Source of the DNA: Hydrogenophilales bacterium
GTDB lineage: Bacteria; Pseudomonadota; Gammaproteobacteria; Burkholderiales; Thiobacillaceae
Length of the DNA stretch: 64,000 nucleotides
Direction of reading: 5' to 3'
Assembly (NCBI GenBank): GCA_023258975.1
Contig: JAHFRD010000012.1
Location: 30,189-94,188, forward strand
Positions 1 through 8,020 of this stretch are shown piece by piece. The translations under genes were made by a program, and so were the position numbers. Within the stretch, counting starts at the first letter, position 1. The number at the start of each line of letters is the position of its first letter. Below the pieces are notes generated by a model. It searched no databases. It was given only the letters and a program-made list of their open reading frames with translations, and had not been told where the DNA came from.

Positions 1-1
1 C

Positions 2-979
2 GACTATGCCTACATCCACGGCCATGCCCTGGAAGAGCAGCTGGGCGACACCCGCAACGACCTCACCGAATTCGGCGTCACCTTCGATACCTGGTTTTCC
101 GAGAAGACGCTGCACGAATCCGGCCTCATCGACCGCGCCGTGGAACGGATGCAGCAGCACGGCCACGTCTACGAACAGGACGGTGCCCTCTGGTTCCGCT
201 CCACCGCTTTCGGCGACGAGAAGGATCGCGTGGTGCGGCGCGAGAATGGCATCTATACCTACTTCGCCGCCGACATCGCCTACCACATCAACAAATTCGA
301 GCGCGGCTTCAGCCGTGTCCTGGATGTCTGGGGCGCCGACCACCACGGCTATATCCCGCGTGTGAAAGGCGCGCTTACCGCCGCCGGACTCGACGCGGAT
401 CGCCTCACGGTGGCGCTGGTGCAATTCGCCGTGCTCTACCGCAATGGCCAGAAAGCCTCGATGTCCACCCGCTCCGGCCAGTACGTCACCCTGCGCGAAC
501 TACGCGCCGAGGTCGGCAACGACGCCGCCCGCTTCTTCTATGTGCTGCGCAAATCCGAACAACACCTGGATTTCGACCTCGATCTGGCCAAGTCGCGGAG
601 CAACGACAACCCGGTCTACTACATCCAGTACGCCCATGCCCGTATCTGTAGCGTGCTGAACAGCTGGGGCGGAGTGGAACGCGACCTGCTCGACGCCGAT
701 AGCGGCCTGCTGCGAGAGCCGCAGGAACTCGCCCTGCTGAAACGCCTCGCCGAATTTCCGGAAACCGTCAACGCAGCCGCGCGCGAGTTGTCGCCGCATG
801 TGATCGCCTATTACCTGAAAGACCTGGCGGCCGATCTGCACGGCCTCTACGTGGCGTGCCGTTTCCTGGATGTGGAAGAACCGCTGAAACAGGCGCGCCT
901 GCTGCTGATCGCGGCCACGCGCCAGGTGCTGCGTGGTGGTTTGAGTGTGCTGGGCGTTTCCGCGCCGGAGAAGATGTAA
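2..979 (+). CDS. argS: Arginyl-tRNA synthetase, C-terminal part
   Basis: This is the last 325 codons of class I arginyl-tRNA synthetase, which charges tRNA-Arg in the cytoplasm; the 5' part lies outside the window. The visible part starts at the segment GDTRNDLTEFGVTFDTWFSE, typical of ArgS, continues through the ADHHGYIPR region of the catalytic core and the KMSTR-like motif (KASMSTRSG) and ends in the alpha-helical anticodon-binding domain with QARLLLIAATRQVL. The reading frame is open from base 2, so no start is visible. The next gene begins 4 bases after the stop, suggesting co-transcription. Identification is firm; only completeness is unknown. Confidence 0.96.
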   Translation, partial: DYAYIHGHALEEQLGDTRNDLTEFGVTFDTWFSEKTLHESGLIDRAVERMQQHGHVYEQDGALWFRSTAFGDEKDRVVRRENGIYTYFAADIAYHINKFERGFSRVLDVWGADHHGYIPRVKGALTAAGLDADRLTVALVQFAVLYRNGQKASMSTRSGQYVTLRELRAEVGNDAARFFYVLRKSEQHLDFDLDLAKSRSNDNPVYYIQYAHARICSVLNSWGGVERDLLDADSGLLREPQELALLKRLAEFPETVNAAARELSPHVIAYYLKDLAADLHGLYVACRFLDVEEPLKQARLLLIAATRQVLRGGLSVLGVSAPEKM

Positions 980-983
980 GCGC

Positions 984-1691
984 ATGGCACGACGTGAAGC
1001 CAGACCCGCTCAACGCGAGGAACCGAGGCGGGAGGGGCGCAAGCCCGGTGGTCTGTTCATGGGGCTGCTGCTTGGACTGGTGATCGGCCTGGTGGCGGCC
1101 GCCGGCCTCGCCTGGTATTTCAACCTGAGGACGGGTGAATTCAAGCCGATTGAACAGGCACCGAAAATGACCGCGCCGGCGCAGCCGGTACAACCCGACC
1201 GGCGCGCCGAACCCTTGCCCAAGGCGCCACCTCCCACTCGCGCGGCCCCTCCGCCGCAAAAACCGGTCGAGGCCAAACCGGAAAAGCCCGCTCCAAGCCC
1301 CAAGGCCGCCGAAGCGGCCGCCCCCATCATCGAGCGCAAACCCACCAAGGTGAACGAGCCGACCGCGCGGGTACCACTCACTTTCTACGGCATCCTCCCC
1401 GGAGAAAAACCGGCCAAGCCGGTGGAACCTCCAAAGCCCAAGGAACTCTGGTGGCTGCAGATCGCCGCGCTGAAGAACTCGTCCGACGCAGACAAGCTGA
1501 AAGCCCGTCTCAGCCTGCTGGGCCTGGTTGTTTCCACCCAGCAGGTGGAAAGCGGCGGGCAGACCCTCTACCGCGTGCGGGTGGGCCCGTACAAACGGGA
1601 TGAGGACGCCTTCGCCGACCTGGATACCCTGGCGACCAACCATTACGAACCGAGATTGTTCAAGGAACCTGTGAAAGGAGTCATGCCGTGA
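984..1691 (+). CDS. SPOR-domain cell-division-like membrane protein
   Basis: A 235-aa FtsN-like protein. A short basic cytoplasmic segment is followed by one membrane helix (about residues 22-45, GLLLGLVIGLVAAAGLAWYF), a long Pro/Lys/Ala-rich periplasmic linker and a C-terminal SPOR domain (about 155-225, beginning WWLQIAALKNSSDADKLKARL), which in this family binds denuded glycan strands at the septum. The ATG chosen follows the argS stop by 4 bases; an upstream in-frame extension would lie inside argS. Its stop overlaps the dsbA start by one base (TGATG), so argS-SPOR-dsbA looks like one operon, an order common in betaproteobacteria. It could be named ftsN, but essentiality cannot be judged from sequence. 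Confidence 0.88.
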   Translation: MARREARPAQREEPRREGRKPGGLFMGLLLGLVIGLVAAAGLAWYFNLRTGEFKPIEQAPKMTAPAQPVQPDRRAEPLPKAPPPTRAAPPPQKPVEAKPEKPAPSPKAAEAAAPIIERKPTKVNEPTARVPLTFYGILPGEKPAKPVEPPKPKELWWLQIAALKNSSDADKLKARLSLLGLVVSTQQVESGGQTLYRVRVGPYKRDEDAFADLDTLATNHYEPRLFKEPVKGVMP

Positions 1692-2308
1692 TGAAACGTT
1701 TTGTCCCGATCGCCCTGGCCCTGCTGTTCGCCAGCGCCCCCGCCGCCGCCCTGGAGTGGGGCAAGGACTATGTGGAGGTGCCCGCGCAGCCGACTTCGGT
1801 CAAGCGCGGCCAGGTGGAGGTGCTGGAGTTCTTCTGGTATCGCTGCCCGCACTGCTTTCATCTGGAGCCGGAACTCAACGCGTGGACCAAAAAACTGCCG
1901 AAAAACGTGGTGTTCAAGCGGGTGCCGGGAGTGCTGAACGAAAGCTGGATACCGCTCACCCGCGCGTTCTATGCGTTGGAAGCGGCCGGCTATCTGGAAA
2001 AACTGCACGACGACGTGTTCCACGCCCTGCATGTCGAGGGGCTCGATCTCAACCCGCCCGGGGCTTTCCTCGACTGGGCCGCGAAAAAAGGCGCCGACCG
2101 CAAGAAACTGGCCGACGCTTACAACAGCTTCTCCGTCGATACCAAGGTCATGCGCGCCCAGCAAATGACCCGTGAATTCAAGCTGAATGGCGTGCCCGCC
2201 TTCGTGGTCAACGGCAAGTACACCACCTCCGCCTACCTCACCGGAGGCAACCCGCAAACCTTCAAAGTGCTCGACGAACTGATCGAGATGGAAAGCAAAA
2301 GGAAGTAA
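1691..2308 (+). CDS. dsbA: Thiol:disulfide interchange protein DsbA
   Basis: A 205-aa periplasmic oxidase that introduces disulfides into exported proteins. A cleavable signal peptide (MKRFVPIALALLFASAPAAA) is followed by a thioredoxin fold with the DsbA-type active site CPHC (FFWYRCPHCFHLEPEL) and a helical insertion. The cis-proline loop is GVPAFVVNGKY, as expected. An upstream in-frame GTG is possible, but the ATG is better placed about 10 bases after AAAGGAG. The start overlaps the stop of the SPOR gene by one base. Length and motifs are normal for the family. Confidence 0.95.
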   Translation: MKRFVPIALALLFASAPAAALEWGKDYVEVPAQPTSVKRGQVEVLEFFWYRCPHCFHLEPELNAWTKKLPKNVVFKRVPGVLNESWIPLTRAFYALEAAGYLEKLHDDVFHALHVEGLDLNPPGAFLDWAAKKGADRKKLADAYNSFSVDTKVMRAQQMTREFKLNGVPAFVVNGKYTTSAYLTGGNPQTFKVLDELIEMESKRK

Positions 2309-2314
2309 TGGGCC

Positions 2315-2638
2315 TCAGCGTTCCAGCAATTCGCGCTTGCCCGGCTTGCCCAGTGCGCCATCGGCGCCGGGCAGCGCGGGTTTCTTCTCGCTGATGACCG
2401 GCCACAGCCTGGCCAGTTCGGCGTTGAGGGCGATGAAATCGCGCTGGTCATCCGGCACGTCGTCCTCCGCGAAAATGGCCTCGGCCGGGCATTCCGCCAC
2501 GCATAGAGAGCAGTCGATGCACTCTTCGGGATCGATCGCCAGAAAGTTCGGCCCTTCATGGAAACAATCGACCGGGCAGACTTCCACACAATCGGAATAT
2601 TTGCAGTTGATGCAGTTCTCGGTGACGACGTAGGTCAT
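2315..2638 (-). CDS. fdxA: 7Fe ferredoxin FdxA (Azotobacter FdI type)
   Basis: A 107-aa soluble electron carrier predicted to hold one [3Fe-4S] and one [4Fe-4S] cluster. The N-terminal cysteines (C9, C12, C16, C20 in [16 protein letters not shown]) and the second motif [12 protein letters not shown] match the Azotobacter FdI family, as does the C-terminal tail with [12 protein letters not shown]. It converges on dsbA with only 6 bases between the two stops, so the pair needs overlapping or read-through termination. It is transcribed away from trxA. The redox partner cannot be told from context. Confidence 0.93.
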   Translation of the reverse strand: MTYVVTENCINCKYSDCVEVCPVDCFHEGPNFLAIDPEECIDCSLCVAECPAEAIFAEDDVPDDQRDFIALNAELARLWPVISEKKPALPGADGALGKPGKRELLER

Positions 2639-2768
2639 TCTTTCCTCGCTATGACTTTTTCGCTAGGATAGCGGCGAGTTGCGCACTCCGGCACCCCCGG
2701 CCATCCGCCGCCAATCCTATACGACTATCCAGGCAACACCTCAATTCCCATCCCTCAGAGGTTCCACA

Positions 2769-3095
2769 ATGAGCGAACACATCCATTACGTCACCGACGA
2801 CACCTTCGAACAGGAAGTTCTGCAATCCCCCATGCCCGTGCTGGTGGATTACTGGGCGGACTGGTGTGGCCCCTGCAAAATGATTTCCCCCATCCTGGAT
2901 GAGGTGGCCAGGGAATACGCCGGCCGCCTCAAAGTGTGCAAACTCAATATCGACGAAAACCAGGCCACCCCGCCCAAATACGGCATCCGCGGCATTCCCA
3001 CCCTGATGATTTTCAAGAACGGCAACGTCGAAGCCACCAAGGTGGGCGCGCTCTCCAAGTCGCAGCTCACCGCTTTTGTTGACAGCAACATCTAA
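2769..3095 (+). CDS. trxA: Thioredoxin 1
   Basis: A 108-aa cytoplasmic thioredoxin with the standard active site WCGPC ([13 protein letters not shown]), the buried Asp and the cis-proline loop [11 protein letters not shown]. The start is ATGAGCGAACAC, preceded by a weak AGAGG; an upstream in-frame extension has no support in the family. It sits just upstream of rho, an arrangement also seen in E. coli and many proteobacteria. About 115 bases separate the two genes. A second thioredoxin of the TrxC type lies about 4 kb downstream. Confidence 0.95.
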   Translation: MSEHIHYVTDDTFEQEVLQSPMPVLVDYWADWCGPCKMISPILDEVAREYAGRLKVCKLNIDENQATPPKYGIRGIPTLMIFKNGNVEATKVGALSKSQLTAFVDSNI

Positions 3096-3209
3096 GTTCC
3101 GCTAGTTTCACGGCGTCCGGTGTTCTACCGGACGCCTCTCCCCCCCAAGCCTCCCTGGTTTTTCCCGCTCCCGGCCCCTCGCCGGTTCAGCCCCACGCAT
3201 CCATAAACC

Positions 3210-4469
3210 ATGCACCTATCCGAACTCAAGCAATTGCACGTCAGCCAGCTTCTCGAAATGGCCGAAGCCGAAAACATCGAGAACGCCAACCGCATGCGCA
3301 AGCAGGAACTCATCTTCGCGCTGCTCAAGAAGAAGGCGAAAAACGGCGAGAGCATCTACGGCGATGGCGTGCTGGAGATTTTGCCGGATGGCTTCGGTTT
3401 CCTGCGCTCGCCGGATACCTCCTACCTGTCCAACCCGGATGACATCTACATCTCGCCCTCGCAGATTCGCCGCTTCAACCTGCACACCGGCGACAGCATC
3501 GAGGGCGAGATCCGCACCCCCAAGGATGGCGAACGCTATTTCGCGCTGACCAAGCTGGACAAGGCCAACGGCGGCCCGGTCGAGGCACTGAAGCACAAGA
3601 TCCTGTTCGAGAACCTCACGCCCCTGTTCCCCAACCAGCCGTTCAAGCTGGAGCGCGAGATCAAGGCGGAAGAGAACATGACCGGGCGCATGGTCGACAT
3701 CGTCGCCCCCATCGGCAAAGGCTCGCGCGGCATCATCGTCGCCAGCCCCAAATCCGGCAAGACGGTGATGCTGCAACACATCGCCCACGCCCTTTCCGCC
3801 AACTATCCGGACGCCATCCTGATCGTCCTGCTGATCGACGAACGCCCGGAAGAAGTGACCGAAATGCAGCGCACAGTGCGTGGCGAAGTGGTCGCCTCCA
3901 CCTTCGACGAGCCGGCCAGCCGCCACGTCCAGGTGGCCGAGATGGTGATCGCCAAGGCCAAGCGCCTGGTCGAACACAAGAAGGACGTGGTGATCCTGCT
4001 CGACTCCATCACCCGCCTGGCGCGCGCCTACAACACCGTGCAGCCGACTTCCGGCAAGGTGCTGACCGGCGGCGTCGACGCCAACGCCCTGCAGAAGCCC
4101 AAGCGCTTCTTCGGCGCCGCCCGCAATATCGAGGAAGGCGGTAGCCTGACCATTCTCGCCACCGCCCTGATCGACACCGGTTCGCGCATGGACGACGTGA
4201 TCTACGAGGAATTCAAGGGCACCGGCAACATGGAAATCCACCTCGACCGGCGCATGGCGGAAAAACGCGTCTACCCGGCCATCAACGTCAACCGCTCCGG
4301 CACCCGCAAGGAAGAACTCCTGATCGAAGCCAGCGTGCTGCAGAAGATCTGGGTGCTGCGCAAACTGCTCTACCCGATGGACGACCTGGAGGCGATGGAG
4401 TTCTTGAGCGACAAGATCCGCGCGACCAAGAACAACGCGGAGTTCTTCGAGTCGATGCGCAGGGGCTAG
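3210..4469 (+). CDS. rho: Transcription termination factor Rho
   Basis: A 419-aa hexameric RNA helicase that ends transcription at Rho-dependent sites. It has the N-terminal SAP-like helix bundle ([19 protein letters not shown]), the RNA-binding cold-shock fold (about 50-125, [18 protein letters not shown]) and the RecA-like ATPase core. The Walker A region reads ASPKSGKT, Walker [12 protein letters not shown], followed by the Q and R loops ([20 protein letters not shown]). Full length, with no insertion. A repeat-derived hairpin with a T tract follows the stop. Confidence 0.97.
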   Translation: MHLSELKQLHVSQLLEMAEAENIENANRMRKQELIFALLKKKAKNGESIYGDGVLEILPDGFGFLRSPDTSYLSNPDDIYISPSQIRRFNLHTGDSIEGEIRTPKDGERYFALTKLDKANGGPVEALKHKILFENLTPLFPNQPFKLEREIKAEENMTGRMVDIVAPIGKGSRGIIVASPKSGKTVMLQHIAHALSANYPDAILIVLLIDERPEEVTEMQRTVRGEVVASTFDEPASRHVQVAEMVIAKAKRLVEHKKDVVILLDSITRLARAYNTVQPTSGKVLTGGVDANALQKPKRFFGAARNIEEGGSLTILATALIDTGSRMDDVIYEEFKGTGNMEIHLDRRMAEKRVYPAINVNRSGTRKEELLIEASVLQKIWVLRKLLYPMDDLEAMEFLSDKIRATKNNAEFFESMRRG

Positions 4470-4490
4470 TCCGTTCCTCCAACCTTCCCA

Positions 4491-4521
4491 GTAGCGCCGG
4501 CATCCTTGCCGGCGTTTTTTA
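4491..4521 (+). terminator. Rho-gene terminator formed by a dispersed palindromic repeat
   Basis: GTAGCGCCGGCATCC is followed by TTGCCGGCG and six T residues. CGCCGGC pairs with GCCGGCG around a short loop, giving an intrinsic-type terminator 22 bases after rho. The same palindrome recurs at 7299-7356, around 10460-10505 and at 13204-13229, so it is also a member of a repeat family. Confidence 0.75.
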
Positions 4522-4544
4522 TAGTCGGCGCCGCAAATCCAGCC

Positions 4545-5084
4545 TCACACCATCACCAACCCCAGAATCCCGAACACCAGCAGCAACACCCCCGCCATGA
4601 CGATATTCGGATTGGGCTCGACCAGGTGCTGACGCACTTCCAGTTCCACCTTGTCCAGGGGGATGTTGGGCGGGCCGGACGGCTTGATTTCCAGTTGGTA
4701 GCCGCCTTCCTTCACGGTCTGGAACAGCACCAGATGGGTGTTGAACGTCGGGTTGGTATTGCCGATGCTGCCGGCGTTCAACTCGAAGCCCAGCGGCTTG
4801 GCGCTCTCGCCATCACGGCGGAGCATCGCGGCGTACAAGTCCTTGGGCGGGCGGTTTTCCTCCATGTTCGGCGCAAAGCTCCCCTGTGATTTCAGGATCA
4901 GCCCGACCGGCGCCATCTCCGCCGTCATCTTGAATTCCGCCGAGCGCCAAGTGCCGGCCTCGGCATCCAGTCGGCTCAACGGCACCCGCGCGGCCTGGCT
5001 GCCCGAGTAGAACTTGGCGTAAATCCAGTAGGTGGGGCCGAGCACCATGCCGGCGGCGAGTAGAAGCAGGGAGAGGGTTTTCAT
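4545..5084 (-). CDS. Hypothetical two-helix membrane protein
   Basis: A 179-aa protein I do not recognise. It has an N-terminal hydrophobic helix (LLLLAAGMVLGPTYWIYAKF), a soluble middle of about 125 residues that is probably extracytoplasmic, and a C-terminal helix (IVMAGVLLLVFGILGLVMV). The middle contains a beta-rich stretch (GFELNAGSIGNTNPTFNTH). It resembles small membrane-anchored proteins that may regulate or scaffold a partner, but no specific function can be assigned. It converges on rho and is followed in the same direction by nothing obvious. Confidence 0.7.
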   Translation of the reverse strand: MKTLSLLLLAAGMVLGPTYWIYAKFYSGSQAARVPLSRLDAEAGTWRSAEFKMTAEMAPVGLILKSQGSFAPNMEENRPPKDLYAAMLRRDGESAKPLGFELNAGSIGNTNPTFNTHLVLFQTVKEGGYQLEIKPSGPPNIPLDKVELEVRQHLVEPNPNIVMAGVLLLVFGILGLVMV

Positions 5085-5125
5085 GAGAGAGCAAGTTCAG
5101 AGTTTTTCAGGGCCTGGATGGTAGC

Positions 5126-5512
5126 TCAACCCCGCCATTCACCCAGCGTGGCCTCAAGCCGCGCTTCGTCCACCGGCAGGGTCAGCGCCGCGTCGACGCG
5201 GAAGCGTTGCATTAGCCGATCCAGCGCGTGCTGATGCGCCACTTCGTAGAGCACCAGCACTTTCACTTCCCGGTTCGACTGCACACTGGCCAGCAACGAT
5301 TCCAGATTGCTCACGCGGTCGCGAAAGTCGGGCTGGAAGTAGAAGTCGGCCACGATCACCGCCGGCTTTTCCTTGCGGAGTGAACTGATCGCGCGGCGCA
5401 CGGTGAATTCGGTCTGTACCCGGTAGCCCAGGCGTTCGTATACGGGCCGCAAATTCGGGTGGCCGAGCAGTTCGATGACGGAAAGCAGGGTGCGGGAAGC
5501 GGGGGTGTTCAT
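5126..5512 (-). CDS. Receiver-like protein of unknown function
   Basis: A 128-aa soluble protein with the alternating strand/helix pattern of a CheY-like fold: TLLSVIELLG, PAVIVADFYFQPDFRDRVSN, VKVLVLYEV and DAALTLPVDEARLEATL. The segment IVADFYFQ aligns with the strand that ends at the phospho-acceptor Asp of response regulators, so that Asp may be present, but the conserved acidic pair near the N-terminus is not apparent. It may be a degenerate receiver. It lies upstream of, and in the same direction as, the hypothetical membrane protein (42-base gap), and divergently from the truncated ABC gene. Confidence 0.6.
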   Translation of the reverse strand: MNTPASRTLLSVIELLGHPNLRPVYERLGYRVQTEFTVRRAISSLRKEKPAVIVADFYFQPDFRDRVSNLESLLASVQSNREVKVLVLYEVAHQHALDRLMQRFRVDAALTLPVDEARLEATLGEWRG

Positions 5513-5621
5513 GCGTGGGGATCAAAGCATTGCGCGAGAGCGGCCAGTATAAAAGGCGCGTCGGGAAAACCGGCGGCAACACGCTCGCGGCCCCTGCGCG
5601 ACAGCGGCTATAGTCTCGCTC

Positions 5622-5916
5622 ATGGCCCTGCTCGAAATCCGCGCTATCACCCGTCGCTTCGGCGCCTTCGAGGCGGTGGGGGGCGTCAGCTTCGCGGTGG
5701 AAAGAGGCGAATTCTTCACCTTGCTGGGGCCGTCCGGCTGCGGCAAGACCACCATCCTGCGCATGATTTCCGGCTTTGATCTGCCGGATGCCGGCCGGAT
5801 TCTTCTGGATGGCCATGATCTGGCGGGCACCCCGGCCGAGCGTCGCCCCATCCACACCGCATTCCAGAGTTACGCGCTGTTCCCGCATCTCACCGTCGGC
5901 CGGAACGTCGCCTTCA
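5622..5916 (+). pseudogene. Truncated PotA/FbpC-type ABC transporter ATPase
   Basis: The first about 98 codons of a substrate-import ABC ATPase. Walker A is intact (GPSGCGKTT) and so is the Q-loop region ([21 protein letters not shown]), which is most like PotA (spermidine/putrescine) and related anion importers. Homology stops right after VAF, where the family continues with G-L/R. From there the sequence is the antisense of an ISL3-type transposase. The ABC signature, Walker B, H-loop and regulatory domain are all missing, so the product cannot be an active ATPase. The frame runs on to a stop near 6074, but this tail is not a natural coding sequence. Confidence 0.85.
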
Positions 5917-6442
5917 GACTCCACCCGACCAGGTTCTTGCGCGTGCCCCACATCAACCCCTTGAGTACTTTCTTGTCCGTGTCGCCCAGCGCCTCACGCA
6001 CGGCTACCGGGTTGCCGCGCATTTCTTCCCTTCGCACCGCATCCATCGCCTCCACAGCCAAGGCGGCCACATGAAAGCGGCCAAAGCGGATGGCCGCTTG
6101 CGGCAGCAATTTCCCCACCCCCTTGGTGTAAGACGCGCTCATGTCCATGAAAACGTGTTCCACCATATCGGGGTTGCCACCATGCGCCACCAGGTCGCTG
6201 GCAAAGGCCTCGGCCGTTTCGTGGTCGCGTCCAGGGCAAGCGAACAACAAACGTTTGGCGTCGAGATCATGGGCCACCGTGATGTATTCATGGCCGCGCT
6301 TGACGTTGGTTTCGTCGATGCCGACGTGGCGAACATCGCTCATGTCATCTTCGGTGCGGGCGTCCTTGATGTAGTCGTCGATACGCGCCCACAACCGCTT
6401 GGCAGCGACCCGCAGCAGGTTCGCGGCTTGGGCGACTGGCAT
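5917..6442 (-). pseudogene. ISL3 transposase, truncated catalytic fragment
   Basis: Continuation of the transposase after the amber codon, starting at MPVAQAANLLRVAAKRLWAR. It contains a helix-turn-helix-like segment, then the RNase-H-like DDE domain start (HVGIDETNVKRGHEY) and the second acidic region (HVFMDMSASYTKGVGKLL). About 175 codons remain before the sequence passes into the antisense strand of the ABC gene; the last part of the DDE domain is gone. Confidence 0.8.
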
Positions 6443-6742
6443 CTACTGACACAAGGGCAACCCCAATGCCTCGAACAGCAGGGTGAAACCACTGCCTTCC
6501 CGTACCCAAGGTACGGCGATCCGGGTGGTCTTGCCGCAAGCCCTACACTTCACACGGGGGACATCGGCATGCAGCCACGCTTCAGACTGGAAGAAATCGA
6601 GATGGCGCCAGTCGCGCCGCGCGCGGTCATGAATGCCTTGCTCGGTCGCGCCACAGGCGGGGCATATGCGCCGCTTGGCGGTGTTCAGCTCAACCTTCTC
6701 AACTTCCCACGGTGCATGAAGGCCCAAGGCCGTGGTGAACAA
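6443..6742 (-). pseudogene. ISL3 transposase, N-terminal zinc-ribbon fragment
   Basis: A 99-codon fragment with two CxxC pairs that form the zinc ribbon found at the start of ISL3 transposases. It ends at an in-frame TAG (CAG TAG ATG), and the next codon continues the transposase in the same frame. A single nonsense change is therefore enough to explain the split. Together with the missing C-terminus this marks the element as inactive. Confidence 0.8.
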
Positions 6743-6876
6743 GGTTTCAATGGCTACGCATCATAGGATGCTCCCTCGCTCTCAACAGGCTTCGATTGAG
6801 CCACAGCCGCCATGCCTGTTGAAGTCAATTGCAACTGGAAACGGCATAGAGCATTCAAACCTCTCTGGAGAAAATC

Positions 6877-7296
6877 ATGGAACTGGTCTGCCCCGCCTGC
6901 GGCGCGGTCAATCGCGTGCCGGATGATCGTCTGCGACAACAGCCGAAATGCGGCAAATGCGGCGCCGAGGTGGTGCCGGCGCAGCCGATTGATTTGAATG
7001 CCGGCACCTTCACCAAGTTCGTCGGCCGCGATGGGCTGCCGGTGCTGGTGGATTTCTGGGCGCCGTGGTGTGGGCCGTGCAAGATGTTCGCGCCGACCTA
7101 TACGCGGATGGCCGGCCAGTACGCCGGCCGGGTGCGTTTCGCCAAGGTGAACACCGAGGCGGAGCAGGGACTGGCCGGGCAGCACAACATCCGCAGCATT
7201 CCGACGCTGGCCTTGTTCAAGGGCGGGCGCGAGGTGGATCGGGTGTCGGGGGCGTTGTCGGCGCGGCAACTGGAGGACTGGTTGCGGGGGCATTGA
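6877..7296 (+). CDS. trxC: Thioredoxin 2 (TrxC) with zinc-binding N-terminus
   Basis: A 139-aa cytoplasmic thioredoxin. The first 35 residues hold two CxxC pairs (CPACG and CGKCG) that bind zinc in E. coli TrxC, where they tune redox potential and link the protein to oxidative stress. The thioredoxin domain has WCGPC (FWAPWCGPCKMF) and the cis-Pro loop SIPTLALFKGG. ATG follows GGAG (CTCTGGAGAAAATC). The gene lies right after the IS remnant and ends in a palindromic repeat shared with lipB. Confidence 0.93.
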   Translation: MELVCPACGAVNRVPDDRLRQQPKCGKCGAEVVPAQPIDLNAGTFTKFVGRDGLPVLVDFWAPWCGPCKMFAPTYTRMAGQYAGRVRFAKVNTEAEQGLAGQHNIRSIPTLALFKGGREVDRVSGALSARQLEDWLRGH

Positions 7297-7298
7297 TG

Positions 7299-7356
7299 TG
7301 GCGCCGGCATCCTTGCCGGCGGGGTTTAAAGACGCCGGCAAGGATGCCGGCGCTAC
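7299..7356. repeat. Inverted pair of the dispersed GTAGCGCCGGC repeat; bidirectional terminator
   Basis: Two copies of the palindromic unit face each other: GCGCCGGCATCCTTGCCGGC, then a short spacer, then GCCGGCAAGGATGCCGGCGC followed by TAC. The pair can fold into one long hairpin between the convergent trxC and lipB genes. The end of the right copy (read on the minus strand as ..TAG) supplies the stop codon of lipB. Confidence 0.8.
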
Positions 7357-8003
7357 AGTTGCGCGAGTGCTTCCAGCAAATGCCGCGCCAGTGGCTCGGC
7401 CATTTCCTCGCTGCTTATCGAGACGCCTAGGTCGCGCGTGCGGGTGACTTCCAGGCCGGGGTAGCCGCAGGGGTTGATGGCCTGGAAGGGGGCGAGGTCC
7501 ACATCGACGTTGAGGCTGAGGCCGTGGTAGGTGCAGCCGCCCTTCACGCGCAGGCCGAGGGCGGCGATCTTGGCGCCGGCGACGTAGACGCCGGGGGCGC
7601 CTTCGCGGCGCGCGGCGGCGATGCCGTGTTCGGCCAACAGGTCGATGAGGGCTTGCTCCATACGCCGCACCAGTTCGCGCACGCCATAGCCGCGCCGTTT
7701 CAGGTCGATCAGGAGATAGGCGACGATCTGGCCGGGGCCGTGATAGGTGATCTGGCCGCCACGGTCGATGGGCACCACCGGGATGCCGACGTCGGTGAGC
7801 AGGTGTTCCGGCTTGCCAGCTTGGCCCTGGGTGAATACGGGGGGGTGTTCCAGCAGCCAGATTTCGTCCGGGGTCTCCGCGCCACGCCGCGCGGTGAAGT
7901 CTTGCATGGCGCGCCAGGTGGGTTCGTAGTCAACCTTGCCGAGGCGGCGAATCAGAGGGGGTGGAAAAACAGCCGGCTGGATACCGAAGGGTAGGGGCTT
8001 CAT
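7353..8003 (-). CDS. lipB: Lipoyl(octanoyl) transferase LipB
   Basis: A 216-aa enzyme that moves octanoyl from acyl carrier protein to lipoyl domains, the first step of lipoate synthesis. The catalytic lysine region is [20 protein letters not shown] and the catalytic cysteine lies in NPCGYPGL; the HPPVFTQG and [12 protein letters not shown] motifs are also present. The ATG chosen (MKPLPFGIQ) lies 17 bases beyond the stop of the upstream asparagine-synthase-like gene; a longer start would overlap that gene. No lipA is adjacent, although lipB-lipA pairs are common in proteobacteria. Its stop codon lies inside a palindromic repeat. Confidence 0.94.
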   Translation of the reverse strand: MKPLPFGIQPAVFPPPLIRRLGKVDYEPTWRAMQDFTARRGAETPDEIWLLEHPPVFTQGQAGKPEHLLTDVGIPVVPIDRGGQITYHGPGQIVAYLLIDLKRRGYGVRELVRRMEQALIDLLAEHGIAAARREGAPGVYVAGAKIAALGLRVKGGCTYHGLSLNVDVDLAPFQAINPCGYPGLEVTRTRDLGVSISSEEMAEPLARHLLEALAQL

Positions 8004-8020
8004 CAAGCCGGTGCTACCAG

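Larger units (their letters stand above)
5917..6742 (-). mobile_element. Truncated ISL3-family insertion sequence remnant
   Basis: The remnant carries the N-terminal two-thirds of an ISL3-type transposase on the minus strand. The N-terminal part has the zinc-ribbon CPAC...CRAC of the family (ICPACGATEQGI and VKCRACGKTT); the second part has the DDE-core landmarks DETNVKRGHEYITVAHDL and VFMDMSASYTKGV. An in-frame TAG separates the two at 6443-6445. The C-terminal end is lost at the junction with the ABC gene near 5917, after [16 protein letters not shown]. Neither terminal inverted repeat could be identified with confidence; an 8-bp inverted repeat (CAACAGGC/GCCTGTTG) lies just beyond, near 6785-6820. 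Confidence 0.82.
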
